Positions 1 through 6,360 of a DNA stretch of 7,412 nucleotides are shown here, piece after piece. The position numbers and the translations under genes are program-made. Position 1 is the stretch's first letter. Each line of letters starts with the position of its first letter. Below the pieces are notes generated by a model that saw nothing but the letters and a program-made list of their open reading frames with translations, searched no databases and was not told the DNA's origin. This stretch comes from Actinomycetota bacterium (GTDB lineage Bacteria > Margulisbacteria > Marinamargulisbacteria > SXXA01): contig SXXA01000073.1 of the NCBI GenBank assembly GCA_005791325.1, positions 1 to 7,412 on the forward strand, in the 5' to 3' direction.

Positions 1-1
1 C

Positions 2-1693
2 AGTGCCACCCAATTTGCCTCGCGCTACAAAGGAAATGTTGCTTTTTTATCTGCTGCTGAATTAAAAGACGCGTTATTGGAACTCAATACGTTAATTTCA
101 CCCATGATGATGGTGTCACAATACGCAAACCTCCGACAAACCATCGATACCCAAGACCCGCATATCACCGCTTTGGTGGATCGTGTCGAGACTGATGATG
201 CCACCTTATCCAATAAATTGGTGTTTTTTGAGCTGGAATTGGGAAAGGTTCCCATTTTGATCCAACAAAAATGGCTTTCGGATGCTGTGCTACAAGACCA
301 TCATTATTATTTATCGATGTGTTTCAAAATGGCCGCCACCCAATTAACGGAACTCGAAGAACAATGGATCACCCTAAAGGATATGACTGGCTCCGACGCG
401 TTTGGTCGGATGGTGACGGAATTGGTGTCGTCATTTGAGTTTGAATGGGAATACCAAGGAACCACCCATATTATGAATGGATCACAATTGCGATCGTATC
501 GCCATGACCCTGATCCGGAATGTCGTCGACGCGCCATGGCCATGTATCTCAATCGATATGATACCCATTCATTGGTGTTAAGTAGTGCGTTTAAATCAAT
601 CATTAAGGATTTTAATGTTGAACGAATGAAACGGGGTTTTCCCACCCCCATTTCAACCCGTCTAATGGGGGATGATTTAGACGAATCACTGATTGCCATG
701 ATTGAACGGATTACCACCGAATCCAATCATTTGGTACAACGGTATTATCGACTGAAACAACAACTTATTGGGTTGCCAGATATGACTTTGGCCGATTTGT
801 ATGCCCCCTTACCCCATCATGACACCCGCTACACTTGGCAAGAAGCCGTTGACTTGGTATTGGAAAGTATGGCCTCTTTTCACCCTGATTTTGAAGCCAT
901 GGCACGCCGTATGATTGACCGCCATCGGATTGATGCGCAAGTGTTGCCAACCAAACAAGGTGGTGCTTTTTGTTCCTCATCCATACCGGGTTTGGACCCC
1001 TACGTCATGACCAATTTTTTGGGAAAATCCAGAGATGTGTCCACATTGGCTCATGAATTGGGGCATGCCATTCACGCCATGTGTTGTGCGCATTTGCCCC
1101 TCAATACCTATCATTCCATATTACCCCTCTGCGAAACCGCCAGCGTATTTGCCGAAATGTTGGTCACCGATCGCTTGTTGGCAACGGCTGATTCAATTAC
1201 AAACAAACAAGCCATTTTGTGTGAAAAGTTAGAAGATATTTTTGCAACCAGTCATCGACAAAATCTGTTTTCTCGATTTGAGCAACGTGTGCATCAAATT
1301 TGTTCTGAACGGTATCCATCGACCCGAGAATTATGTGATTTGTATGTGAAGGAATTGCAGATCATGTTTGGGGATAGCGTGATGATTCCTGATCATTATC
1401 AATGGGAATGGTTATCGATTCCCCACATGATTGATTCACCATTTTATGTCTTTTCATATAATGTTGGGAATTTATTGGTGATGTCGTTGTATCAGCAATA
1501 TCGCCAACAGGGTGCCGCGTTTTATCCGGCGTATCGCGCGTTATTATCGGCTGGTTCTTCGATGAGTCCGATGGATATTGGTCGGCTAGCTGGGGTCGAT
1601 TTATCCAATCCCTCTTTTTGGCAACAAGGGATTCAGGTCATTGAAGATATGGTGAATGAACTTGAAGCCACTTTACAGATTACCCATGCCTAA
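2..1693 (+). CDS. pepF: M3-family oligoendopeptidase (PepF-like), 5' end outside window
   Basis: Zinc metallopeptidase predicted to cut short peptides in the cytoplasm. The frame is open from the first codon of the window (base 2). A TTG at 77 could serve as a start but lies inside conserved sequence, so the gene is cut by the edge. About 563 residues are visible against roughly 590-600 for the family, so about 30 N-terminal residues are missing. The zinc site is clear: HELGH at bases 1052-1066 (window codons 351-355, with catalytic Glu 352), and the third ligand is probably Glu 378 in CETAS (base 1133), giving the M3 pattern of HExxH followed by a Glu about 25 residues on. The C-terminal block PFYVFSYNVGNLL is also typical of PepF/M3 proteins. 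The stop overlaps the start of the acetyltransferase gene. Sampled lines of its first half have more C than G on the coding strand, unlike the downstream genes. Confidence 0.93.
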   Translation, partial: SATQFASRYKGNVAFLSAAELKDALLELNTLISPMMMVSQYANLRQTIDTQDPHITALVDRVETDDATLSNKLVFFELELGKVPILIQQKWLSDAVLQDHHYYLSMCFKMAATQLTELEEQWITLKDMTGSDAFGRMVTELVSSFEFEWEYQGTTHIMNGSQLRSYRHDPDPECRRRAMAMYLNRYDTHSLVLSSAFKSIIKDFNVERMKRGFPTPISTRLMGDDLDESLIAMIERITTESNHLVQRYYRLKQQLIGLPDMTLADLYAPLPHHDTRYTWQEAVDLVLESMASFHPDFEAMARRMIDRHRIDAQVLPTKQGGAFCSSSIPGLDPYVMTNFLGKSRDVSTLAHELGHAIHAMCCAHLPLNTYHSILPLCETASVFAEMLVTDRLLATADSITNKQAILCEKLEDIFATSHRQNLFSRFEQRVHQICSERYPSTRELCDLYVKELQIMFGDSVMIPDHYQWEWLSIPHMIDSPFYVFSYNVGNLLVMSLYQQYRQQGAAFYPAYRALLSAGSSMSPMDIGRLAGVDLSNPSFWQQGIQVIEDMVNELEATLQITHA

Positions 1694-2666
1694 TCAATCC
1701 GCCTCACTTACCAATGCGGTGTCAGGATTATGGGCCGGGTACCAAGAAAGGGGGCTTGTTAACCAAGGCAACCTTCCCTCCAAACGTGAAATTTCCGATT
1801 TGTTGTGGCTGATTTATGATACCTTGTTTCCGGGGTTTGGTGTGGGGCATGCATCCCTTGTGTCTAAAGACATCTTGCACAATCGGTTGAAGGATATTCA
1901 AACAGCCCTTCTTGAGGCCATCACCAAAGTACTGACTTGGGAACAATTAACCCCTGAATTGTGTTATACATCCAAGCATATTCAGTGGAAGTCGTTTCCC
2001 GAGCCGGCCACACCCGTTTCGACTGATTCTCTTCACCAGCGGGCGCTGGAAGTGACGTCACGTTTCTTAGAGTCATTACCCGTCTTGAGGCAACAACTCA
2101 TCACCGATATTGAGGCTACTTTTTTGGGGGATCCCGCGGCCAAAAGTATTCAAGAAATCGTCATGTGTTATCCGGGTTTTTATGCCACAGCACTGTATCG
2201 ATTGGCCCACTATTTTTATCAAGAGGGGATTCCTCTTATTCCCCGAATGATGACCGAATGGGGGCATACCCAGACCGGCATTGATATTCATCCTGGCGCG
2301 ACCATCGGCCATTCATTTTGTATCGATCATGGATCGGGGGTTGTTATTGGTGAAACGGCCCTCATTGGCCATCACGTTAAGCTATATCATGGGGTTACAT
2401 TGGGGGCGTTGAGTGTTAAAAAATCGAAGGCAACTCGCAAGCGACATCCCACCCTTGGTAATTATACAGTTGTGTATGCCCATACCACTATTTTAGGGGG
2501 GGATACAGAAATTGGAGATCATTGTATTATTGGGGGGAACGTATGGCTGACCCATTCCATTCCGTCTCATTCAACTATTTATTTATCAGAAGATGATACA
2601 TCGGGTGTGTATCGACAACTTATGAAACCAACTAAAAACCGTGACAACACTACCAACCATTCTTGA
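1656..2666 (+). CDS. cysE: Serine O-acetyltransferase, EpsC-type
   Basis: Makes O-acetylserine from serine and acetyl-CoA, committing serine to cysteine synthesis in the cytoplasm. The N-terminal helical domain carries LPSKREISDLL and DTLFPGF, typical of the longer EpsC-type enzymes. The C-terminal part is a left-handed beta-helix of hexapeptide repeats from about residue 200. The active-site pair Asp224-His225 sits in IDHGSG; YHGVTLG, KRHPTLGN (His264) and GGNVW (293-297) are the other family blocks. The 336-residue length fits this subgroup. The start is uncertain. ATG 1656 overlaps pepF by 38 bases and has a weak GAAG at 1643-1646. ATG 1686, which gives a protein 10 residues shorter, overlaps the pepF stop as ATGCCTAA and has no SD. 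The last 26 bases overlap trpC. Runs of seven G (2496-2502) and six G (2532-2537) lie in the coding sequence, in frame. Confidence 0.94.
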   Translation: MNLKPLYRLPMPNQSASLTNAVSGLWAGYQERGLVNQGNLPSKREISDLLWLIYDTLFPGFGVGHASLVSKDILHNRLKDIQTALLEAITKVLTWEQLTPELCYTSKHIQWKSFPEPATPVSTDSLHQRALEVTSRFLESLPVLRQQLITDIEATFLGDPAAKSIQEIVMCYPGFYATALYRLAHYFYQEGIPLIPRMMTEWGHTQTGIDIHPGATIGHSFCIDHGSGVVIGETALIGHHVKLYHGVTLGALSVKKSKATRKRHPTLGNYTVVYAHTTILGGDTEIGDHCIIGGNVWLTHSIPSHSTIYLSEDDTSGVYRQLMKPTKNRDNTTNHS

Positions 2667-3405
2667 GCAAATCGTTAAAACCAAACAGGCCGAGATTGAG
2701 GCCTTGTACCATGATGGGGTTCCCCGATCGTCGCCGAGAGATCGCCTTAAACGATTTTTAACTGCCATTCAAAAACCAAGCCTATCCATTATTGCGGAGG
2801 TCAAAAAAGCCTCCCCATCGCGGGGGGTTATTCGGGGGCAGTTTAATCCCGTGGCCATTTCGCGACAATTTGCCCAACAAGGGGCGGCCGCACTCTCTGT
2901 TTTAACGGATCCCACTTATTTTCAAGGGCATCCCGATTTTATTCGGGATATTCGAGCGGAGTGCCCCCTTCCTATTTTAAGAAAAGAATTTATTTTGGAT
3001 GATATTCAATTGCATGAAACGTGCCAACTGGGAGCCGATGCGGTGTTGTTAATTGCAGCCATTTTATCGGATCATCAATTGTATGACTTACATCATAAAG
3101 CGCATGAATTGGGTTTGGATGTGTTGGTTGAAGTTCACACAGAAGCGGAATTACAGCGTGTTTTGACGGTTCCCAATATTGAAATGATTGGGATTAACAA
3201 TCGAAATTTGCATACATTTTCTGTTGATCTTAACGTTTCGTTGCGCTTGCGCTCCCAAATTCCAGATGGAAAGTTGGTAGTGGCTGAAAGTGGATATCGC
3301 ACCACTGAGGAATTAATCCAGCTGCTAAATCATGGATTTGATGGGGTATTAATAGGGGAGGGCTTGGCCTATTTGAGCTTAAATGATTTATTTCCGTCCC
3401 GCTAA
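2641..3405 (+). CDS. trpC: Indole-3-glycerol phosphate synthase
   Basis: Cyclises and decarboxylates CdRP to indole-3-glycerol phosphate in tryptophan synthesis. It is a single-domain (beta/alpha)8 barrel of 254 residues, the normal size, with no fused TrpF. All catalytic blocks are present: Glu53 and Lys55 in AEVKKASPS, Lys115 in LRKEFILDD, Glu164 in LVEVHTE, Asn186 in GINNRNL, and Glu216-Ser217 in VAESGY, with phosphate binding by GVLIGEGL near the end. The start is GTG at 2641, which puts the family N-terminus (LPTILEQIV, then KQAEIE) in place. It lies 26 bases inside cysE and has no SD, so coupling to cysE translation is likely. No other trp gene is in the window, so this is an isolated trpC. 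It ends 12 bases before the -35 box of the rpsP promoter, with no hairpin-plus-T terminator between. Confidence 0.97.
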   Translation: MTTLPTILEQIVKTKQAEIEALYHDGVPRSSPRDRLKRFLTAIQKPSLSIIAEVKKASPSRGVIRGQFNPVAISRQFAQQGAAALSVLTDPTYFQGHPDFIRDIRAECPLPILRKEFILDDIQLHETCQLGADAVLLIAAILSDHQLYDLHHKAHELGLDVLVEVHTEAELQRVLTVPNIEMIGINNRNLHTFSVDLNVSLRLRSQIPDGKLVVAESGYRTTEELIQLLNHGFDGVLIGEGLAYLSLNDLFPSR

Positions 3406-3417
3406 AATAACTTGTAT

Positions 3418-3446
3418 TTGTCAGGCTTGCTTGTGAAGTCTATAAT
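3418..3446 (+). promoter_or_regulatory. Sigma70-type promoter of the rpsP operon
   Basis: TTGTCA at 3418-3423, a 17-base spacer, and a perfect TATAAT at 3441-3446. Nine or ten further bases put the expected transcription start near 3453, giving a 5' leader of about 53 bases before rpsP. This is the best promoter match I see in the window. Its place immediately after trpC separates the ribosomal operon from the upstream genes. Confidence 0.85.
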
Positions 3447-3451
3447 GCACC

Positions 3452-3484
3452 ATCAATGAGTGGTCTAGACCAATTACAATTGAT
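3452..3484 (+). promoter_or_regulatory. Dyad in the rpsP leader centred on a 12-bp perfect palindrome
   Basis: TGGTCTAGACCA (3461-3472) is a perfect palindrome. It is flanked by ATCAAT (3452-3457) and its reverse complement ATTGAT (3479-3484). CAATT-AC-AATTG (3471-3482) overlaps the right arm. The set begins at the predicted transcription start, so it could be an operator for a dimeric repressor or a small 5' UTR hairpin (TGGT/ACCA stem, CTAG loop). The bases are seen directly; a regulatory role is inferred. Confidence 0.5.
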
Positions 3485-3492
3485 TTAATTAC

Positions 3493-3499
3493 AAAGGAG
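3493..3499 (+). promoter_or_regulatory. Strong ribosome binding site of rpsP
   Basis: AAAGGAG sits 6 bases before GTG 3506 and fixes that unusual start codon. The 13 bases AAAGGAGTTTATT recur exactly before rplS (4798-4810). Confidence 0.85.
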
Positions 3500-3505
3500 T
3501 TTATT

Positions 3506-3811
3506 GTGGCTTTACGAATACGATTACGACGACATGGCAAAAAAAAGCAACCGGTATATCGCTTGGTGGTGGCTGTATCAACCAGCCCAAGGGATGGAAA
3601 GTATCTAGAAACAGTGGGCTTGTACGATCCTAGAAAGGATCCCGTTCAATTGAGTGTAAACGAAGAGCGGGTGGCTCATTGGATTGGGGTTGGGGCAAAA
3701 CCATCGGATACAGTTACTCGTCTTTTGGCTTCTCACGGTTTGGTAAAGCCAGTGGTTCGCCAATCTTCAAATCAAGGTGTAAGCAGACGAGATAGTCAGA
3801 AAGCTTCATAA
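3506..3811 (+). CDS. rpsP: 30S ribosomal protein S16
   Basis: Structural and assembly protein of the small ribosomal subunit, binding 16S rRNA. The 101 residues match S16 along the core: ALRIRLRRHGKKKQPVYRLVV at the N-terminus, TSPRDGKYLETVGLYDPRKDP in the middle, and WIGVGAKPSDTV before a basic, low-complexity tail. The tail from about residue 85 makes it somewhat longer than the shortest S16 proteins (about 80 residues) but is within the family range. The start is GTG with an excellent SD. It is the first gene of the operon behind the promoter at 3418-3446. khpA follows after 4 bases. Confidence 0.98.
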   Translation: MALRIRLRRHGKKKQPVYRLVVAVSTSPRDGKYLETVGLYDPRKDPVQLSVNEERVAHWIGVGAKPSDTVTRLLASHGLVKPVVRQSSNQGVSRRDSQKAS

Positions 3812-3815
3812 TTGG

Positions 3816-4058
3816 ATGGAATCATTGGTTCGGTCGATCATAACCCCGTTGGTTGATTTCCCTGAGCAAGTACATGTTCAACGGGTTGATTCTGGCGAAA
3901 CAATTGTCTTAAAAGTTCAGGTTGCCCCAACCGATGTGGGAAAGGTAATTGGCAAAGATGGTAGAATTGCCAATGCTATTCGAACGGTTGTGAGGTCTGC
4001 CGGTTCCAGAGAAGGTCAAAAGGTATCCGTCGAAATCATTAATTTGCCTCGCCCCTAG
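3816..4058 (+). CDS. khpA: KH-domain RNA-binding protein KhpA (YlqC family)
   Basis: Small cytoplasmic RNA-binding protein. In Gram-positive bacteria KhpA works with KhpB/Jag and affects small-RNA function and cell division or elongation (family knowledge). The 80 residues form one type-II KH domain with the GxxG loop as GKDG (46-49) inside VGKVIGKDGRIANAIRTVVR; the N-terminal LVRSIITPLVDFPEQV is also typical. It starts 4 bases after the rpsP stop with no clear SD, so it is probably translated by coupling. rpsP-khpA is a common pair in Firmicutes and other phyla. Here trmD follows directly, with no ylqD or rimM between. No khpB is visible in the window. Confidence 0.94.
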   Translation: MESLVRSIITPLVDFPEQVHVQRVDSGETIVLKVQVAPTDVGKVIGKDGRIANAIRTVVRSAGSREGQKVSVEIINLPRP

Positions 4059-4067
4059 GACATCTCA

Positions 4068-4799
4068 ATGAGACCGATTGTGTTAATGACCCTATTTCCT
4101 GATGCGGTTTCGGCGATGTTAAACCGAGGGTTATTGGGTAAGGCGTTGGGTGTTCATGTTTCCCTAACCATTGTGGACTTGCGTTTATTTGGCTATACCC
4201 GTCATGGCCACGTTGATGATCGGCCTTACGGGGGAAAGCAGGGCCTCATTTTACGTCCAGATGTGGTGGCCCGAGCGCTGGAGTCCATTCCGGATTACGA
4301 TCAGTATACGGTGATTCACCCATCACCAGCGGCCCCTTCCCTTACCCAATCGATGGTACATGAGTTGGCGCGTGATTCACGGGGTCTTATTATTATACCG
4401 GGGTATTATGAGGGGCTGGATGAGCGGATTATCGCTATATTTAATGTCCAAACAGTGTCTGTGGGGGATTTTGTTTTAATGAATGGGGACTTGCCCGCAT
4501 TGGCTATTATTGAGTCAACCATACGTGTCATGCCGGGTGTGATTCATGATCCAATGTGTGTTGAAGAGGACACGTTTCCAATGGGATTATTTGAACATCC
4601 GCAATATACAACACCCAAAGTATTTAAAAATCATGAAGTTCCTGCTATTTTGAGAAGTGGAAATCATTCTAAGATTGCTGACTGGAAACGTCAGCAGTCA
4701 CTTGGCCGGACATTATGTCTCCGTCCGGACCTGATTCAGGTTGCATCATTAACCGACCATGATCGAACCTTATTAAGACAGTATGTTAGTAGCGTATAA
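4068..4799 (+). CDS. trmD: tRNA (guanine-37-N1)-methyltransferase, divergent
   Basis: SPOUT-class methyltransferase that makes m1G37 in tRNAs reading CNN-type codons and so prevents +1 frameshifting; it acts as a homodimer. The 243-residue length is normal. Family blocks seen: TLFPDAV near the start, VDDRPYGG (49-56), YYEGLDER (113-120), SVGDFVL (131-137), RVMPGV (153-158), GLFEHPQYTTP (173-183), SGNHSKIADWK (197-207) and RPDL. The residues matching catalytic Arg154 and Asp169 of characterised enzymes are kept (Arg153; Asp168 in EEDTF). The cofactor loops are odd: SPQG is SPAA (86-89), CGRYEG is PGYYEG (111-116) and GGGPGM is GGKQGL (55-60). ATG 4068 has AGGA 7 bases upstream, overlapping the khpA stop. 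Synteny makes TrmD the clear call; full activity is inferred. Confidence 0.93.
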   Translation: MRPIVLMTLFPDAVSAMLNRGLLGKALGVHVSLTIVDLRLFGYTRHGHVDDRPYGGKQGLILRPDVVARALESIPDYDQYTVIHPSPAAPSLTQSMVHELARDSRGLIIIPGYYEGLDERIIAIFNVQTVSVGDFVLMNGDLPALAIIESTIRVMPGVIHDPMCVEEDTFPMGLFEHPQYTTPKVFKNHEVPAILRSGNHSKIADWKRQQSLGRTLCLRPDLIQVASLTDHDRTLLRQYVSSV

Positions 4800-4804
4800 A
4801 GGAG
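4798..4804 (+). promoter_or_regulatory. Strong ribosome binding site of rplS
   Basis: AAAGGAG begins within the trmD stop codon (TAA 4797-4799) and lies 7 bases before ATG 4812. It is part of the 13-base AAAGGAGTTTATT that also precedes rpsP. Confidence 0.85.
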
Positions 4805-4811
4805 TTTATTT

Positions 4812-5189
4812 ATGACATCACCCATTATTATTGAATTTGAAAAAGCGCAAATGAAACAATCGGTTGTTTCATTTAATGTTGGCGATACGGTGGCGGTTAC
4901 AACGGTCATTATTGAAGGCCAAAAGCGACGCACCCAAGTATTTGAGGGGATTGTAATGAAGCAAACAGGGGCCAATCATCGCCGTTCTTTTACAGTTCGC
5001 CGTGTGATTGACAAAATTGGGGTTGAAAAATCTTTTTTATTACATTCTCCTTTGGTAGAATCCATTAAAGTGGTTTCGGAAGGTGTGGTTCGTCGGGCAA
5101 GATTGAATTATTTGCGAGACAGAATTGGGTCGAAGGCCACCCGGGTTAAACCCAAGGAACGCAATACCCGTAAATCCACTGCCAATTGA
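4812..5189 (+). CDS. rplS: 50S ribosomal protein L19
   Basis: Large-subunit protein located near the 30S interface. The 125 residues show the L19 blocks in order: FNVGDTVAVTTVIIEGQKRRTQVFEGIV (residues 21-48), the FTVRRVIDKIGVEKSFLLHSP region, and GVVRRARLNYLRDRIGSKATRV near the end, followed by a basic tail. The usual length is 115-120, so only the tail is slightly long. It follows trmD after 12 bases with its own strong SD, probably so that it is made in ribosomal-protein amounts despite sitting behind trmD. With 12 bases available, there is no room for the L19 leader RNA element known upstream of rplS in some Firmicutes. The TGA stop overlaps the TTG start of argC. Confidence 0.98.
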   Translation: MTSPIIIEFEKAQMKQSVVSFNVGDTVAVTTVIIEGQKRRTQVFEGIVMKQTGANHRRSFTVRRVIDKIGVEKSFLLHSPLVESIKVVSEGVVRRARLNYLRDRIGSKATRVKPKERNTRKSTAN

Positions 5190-6190
5190 TACGAATTGGG
5201 ATTGCCGGTGCGAGTGGTTACACTGGCATTGAGCTAGTTCGATTATTAACCCATCACCCTAAGGCAGAGGTTGTTCGATTGTTTGCACACTCGCACTCGG
5301 GAGACTTGGTTGGGTCTGTATATCCCCACTTGACCCATCGATTTCATCAATGGCGATATGAGTCGTTATCCCCAGCAGCCATTGATGATTTGGACGTCTT
5401 ATTTTTAGCCTTGCCACATGGGCAATCTCAGCATTTGTATGAATGGTTAAGTACAACCCACCTTAAAATTATTGATCTATCGGCTGATTTTAGGTTGCGA
5501 ACAACCCAAGATTACCAGCGGGGTTATGGGGTGCCCCACCATCGACCCGATGTTCTTGGGCACATTCCCTTGGGATTGCCAGAATTGTACCGTGATCAAA
5601 TTCGTGGGGCATCGTATGTGGCGTGTCCTGGTTGTTACGCCACCTCGGTGATGTTGGGGCTGTATCCATTGGCATCGGCAGGGTTATTACCGGATGGTGT
5701 GGTCATTGATGCCAAGTCTGGTGTGAGTGGGGCAGGGCGGGGCCCCAAAGAGTCTTTGATGTATTGTGAGGTGAATGAGGGGTTTTCGGCTTATGGAACC
5801 TACACCCATCGGCACGTACCTGAAATGGAAATGGTGTTGGGGAAACGGGTCTTTTTTTCCCCTCATTTGGTTCCTATGAATCGGGGGATATTGTCGAGTA
5901 TGTATGTACCCATTCCGCAAGGGGATGCCATTGAAGCGCTGTATGATCGGTATCGAGATGAGCCATTTGTTTGTGTAAATCCAGGTGGCAACCCATCGAC
6001 GGCCACAGTAACGGGTTCTAATATGGCGATGATATGGTTGCATTGGGTTGAGGGGTGCCAGCAACTGGTTGTGTTTGGTGCGATTGACAATGTGATTAAG
6101 GGGGCGTCTGGGCAGGGCATTCAATGTATGAATGTGATGCTTGGATTGCCCGAGACAATGGGATTGCCCATGGTGGCTCATTATTATTAA
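5186..6190 (+). CDS. argC: N-acetyl-gamma-glutamyl-phosphate reductase
   Basis: NADPH-dependent reduction of N-acetylglutamyl phosphate to the semialdehyde, the third step of arginine or ornithine synthesis. It has 334 residues. The Rossmann motif GIAGASGYTG (5-14) is intact, as are catalytic Cys150 in CPGCYAT, His210 in HRHVPE, KSGVSGAGR (177-185) and the C-terminal VFGAIDNVIKGASGQ block, which marks the long ArgC type. The start is TTG at 5186, overlapping the rplS stop (TTGA). No earlier or later start leaves the nucleotide-binding motif in its normal position a few residues from the N-terminus. No SD precedes it, so translation likely depends on ribosomes ending rplS. Having argC as the last gene of an S16 operon is unusual; no other arg gene is in view. 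Confidence 0.97.
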   Translation: MIRIGIAGASGYTGIELVRLLTHHPKAEVVRLFAHSHSGDLVGSVYPHLTHRFHQWRYESLSPAAIDDLDVLFLALPHGQSQHLYEWLSTTHLKIIDLSADFRLRTTQDYQRGYGVPHHRPDVLGHIPLGLPELYRDQIRGASYVACPGCYATSVMLGLYPLASAGLLPDGVVIDAKSGVSGAGRGPKESLMYCEVNEGFSAYGTYTHRHVPEMEMVLGKRVFFSPHLVPMNRGILSSMYVPIPQGDAIEALYDRYRDEPFVCVNPGGNPSTATVTGSNMAMIWLHWVEGCQQLVVFGAIDNVIKGASGQGIQCMNVMLGLPETMGLPMVAHYY

Positions 6191-6213
6191 CAAATTCTGA
6201 ACCTGTAGTAGGT

Positions 6214-6258
6214 GGGGAATTGTAGGGGGGGATTCAGTGGGTATGGGGCTAGTCGGGG
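6214..6258 (+). other. G-quadruplex motif, five G-tracts
   Basis: Tracts GGGG (6214-6217), G7 (6225-6231), GGG (6239-6241), GGGG (6245-6248) and GGGG (6255-6258) are separated by loops of 7, 7, 3 and 6 bases. This meets the standard G3+N1-7 pattern with one spare tract. It lies 24 bases after the argC stop on the coding strand, so it would be in the 3' part of the operon mRNA. Folding is not shown; the genes here also favour GGG, so the background of G-runs is high. Confidence 0.5.
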
Positions 6259-6278
6259 CATGTGCCTTGCACCACATG
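6259..6278 (+). repeat. Inverted repeat CATGTG/CACATG downstream of argC
   Basis: CATGTG (6259-6264), an 8-base loop, and CACATG (6273-6278) form a 6-bp stem directly after the last G-tract. No T-run follows (next bases GTGTCAATAAAA), so it is not a standard intrinsic terminator, though it could be a 3'-end structure. Confidence 0.35.
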
Positions 6279-6321
6279 GTGTCAATAAAATACAAATAAA
6301 ATGGATTGTTGGCGTTATGAT

Positions 6322-6349
6322 ATGGGTGATTTTGTAAAAATATACCCAT
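6322..6349 (+). promoter_or_regulatory. 28-base imperfect inverted repeat upstream of the BioD/DRTGG gene
   Basis: ATGGGT (6322-6327) pairs with ACCCAT (6344-6349), and inside it ATTTT (6329-6333) pairs with AAAAT (6337-6341) around a GTA loop, with one unpaired base on the left and two on the right. It ends 47 bases before ATG 6397. It could be an operator or a hairpin at the end of the argC transcript. Only TTTA follows, which is poor for a terminator. Confidence 0.4.
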
Positions 6350-6360
6350 TTATAAAAACA

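Noticed and set aside
77..79. TTG as the start of the peptidase gene
   Set aside because: The same frame is open to the first bases of the window with PepF-like sequence, so the real start lies outside.
307..726. 139-codon open frame on the minus strand
   Set aside because: Fully antisense to conserved peptidase sequence, with no recognisable domain.
3406..3417. Terminator after trpC
   Set aside because: No stem followed by a T-run exists between the trpC stop and the rpsP promoter.
4800..4811. L19 leader RNA before rplS
   Set aside because: Only 12 bases separate trmD from rplS, too few for that structure, and they are taken up by the SD.
5687..6349. 220-codon open frame on the minus strand
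   Set aside because: It lies mostly antisense to argC, which has intact catalytic motifs; its composition (many Pro, His, Asn, Ile) looks like a complement of coding sequence and no family is recognisable.
6259..6360. Intrinsic terminator of the rpsP-argC operon
   Set aside because: The two hairpins present (6259-6278 and 6322-6349) lack a following T-run, so I list them only as inverted repeats.
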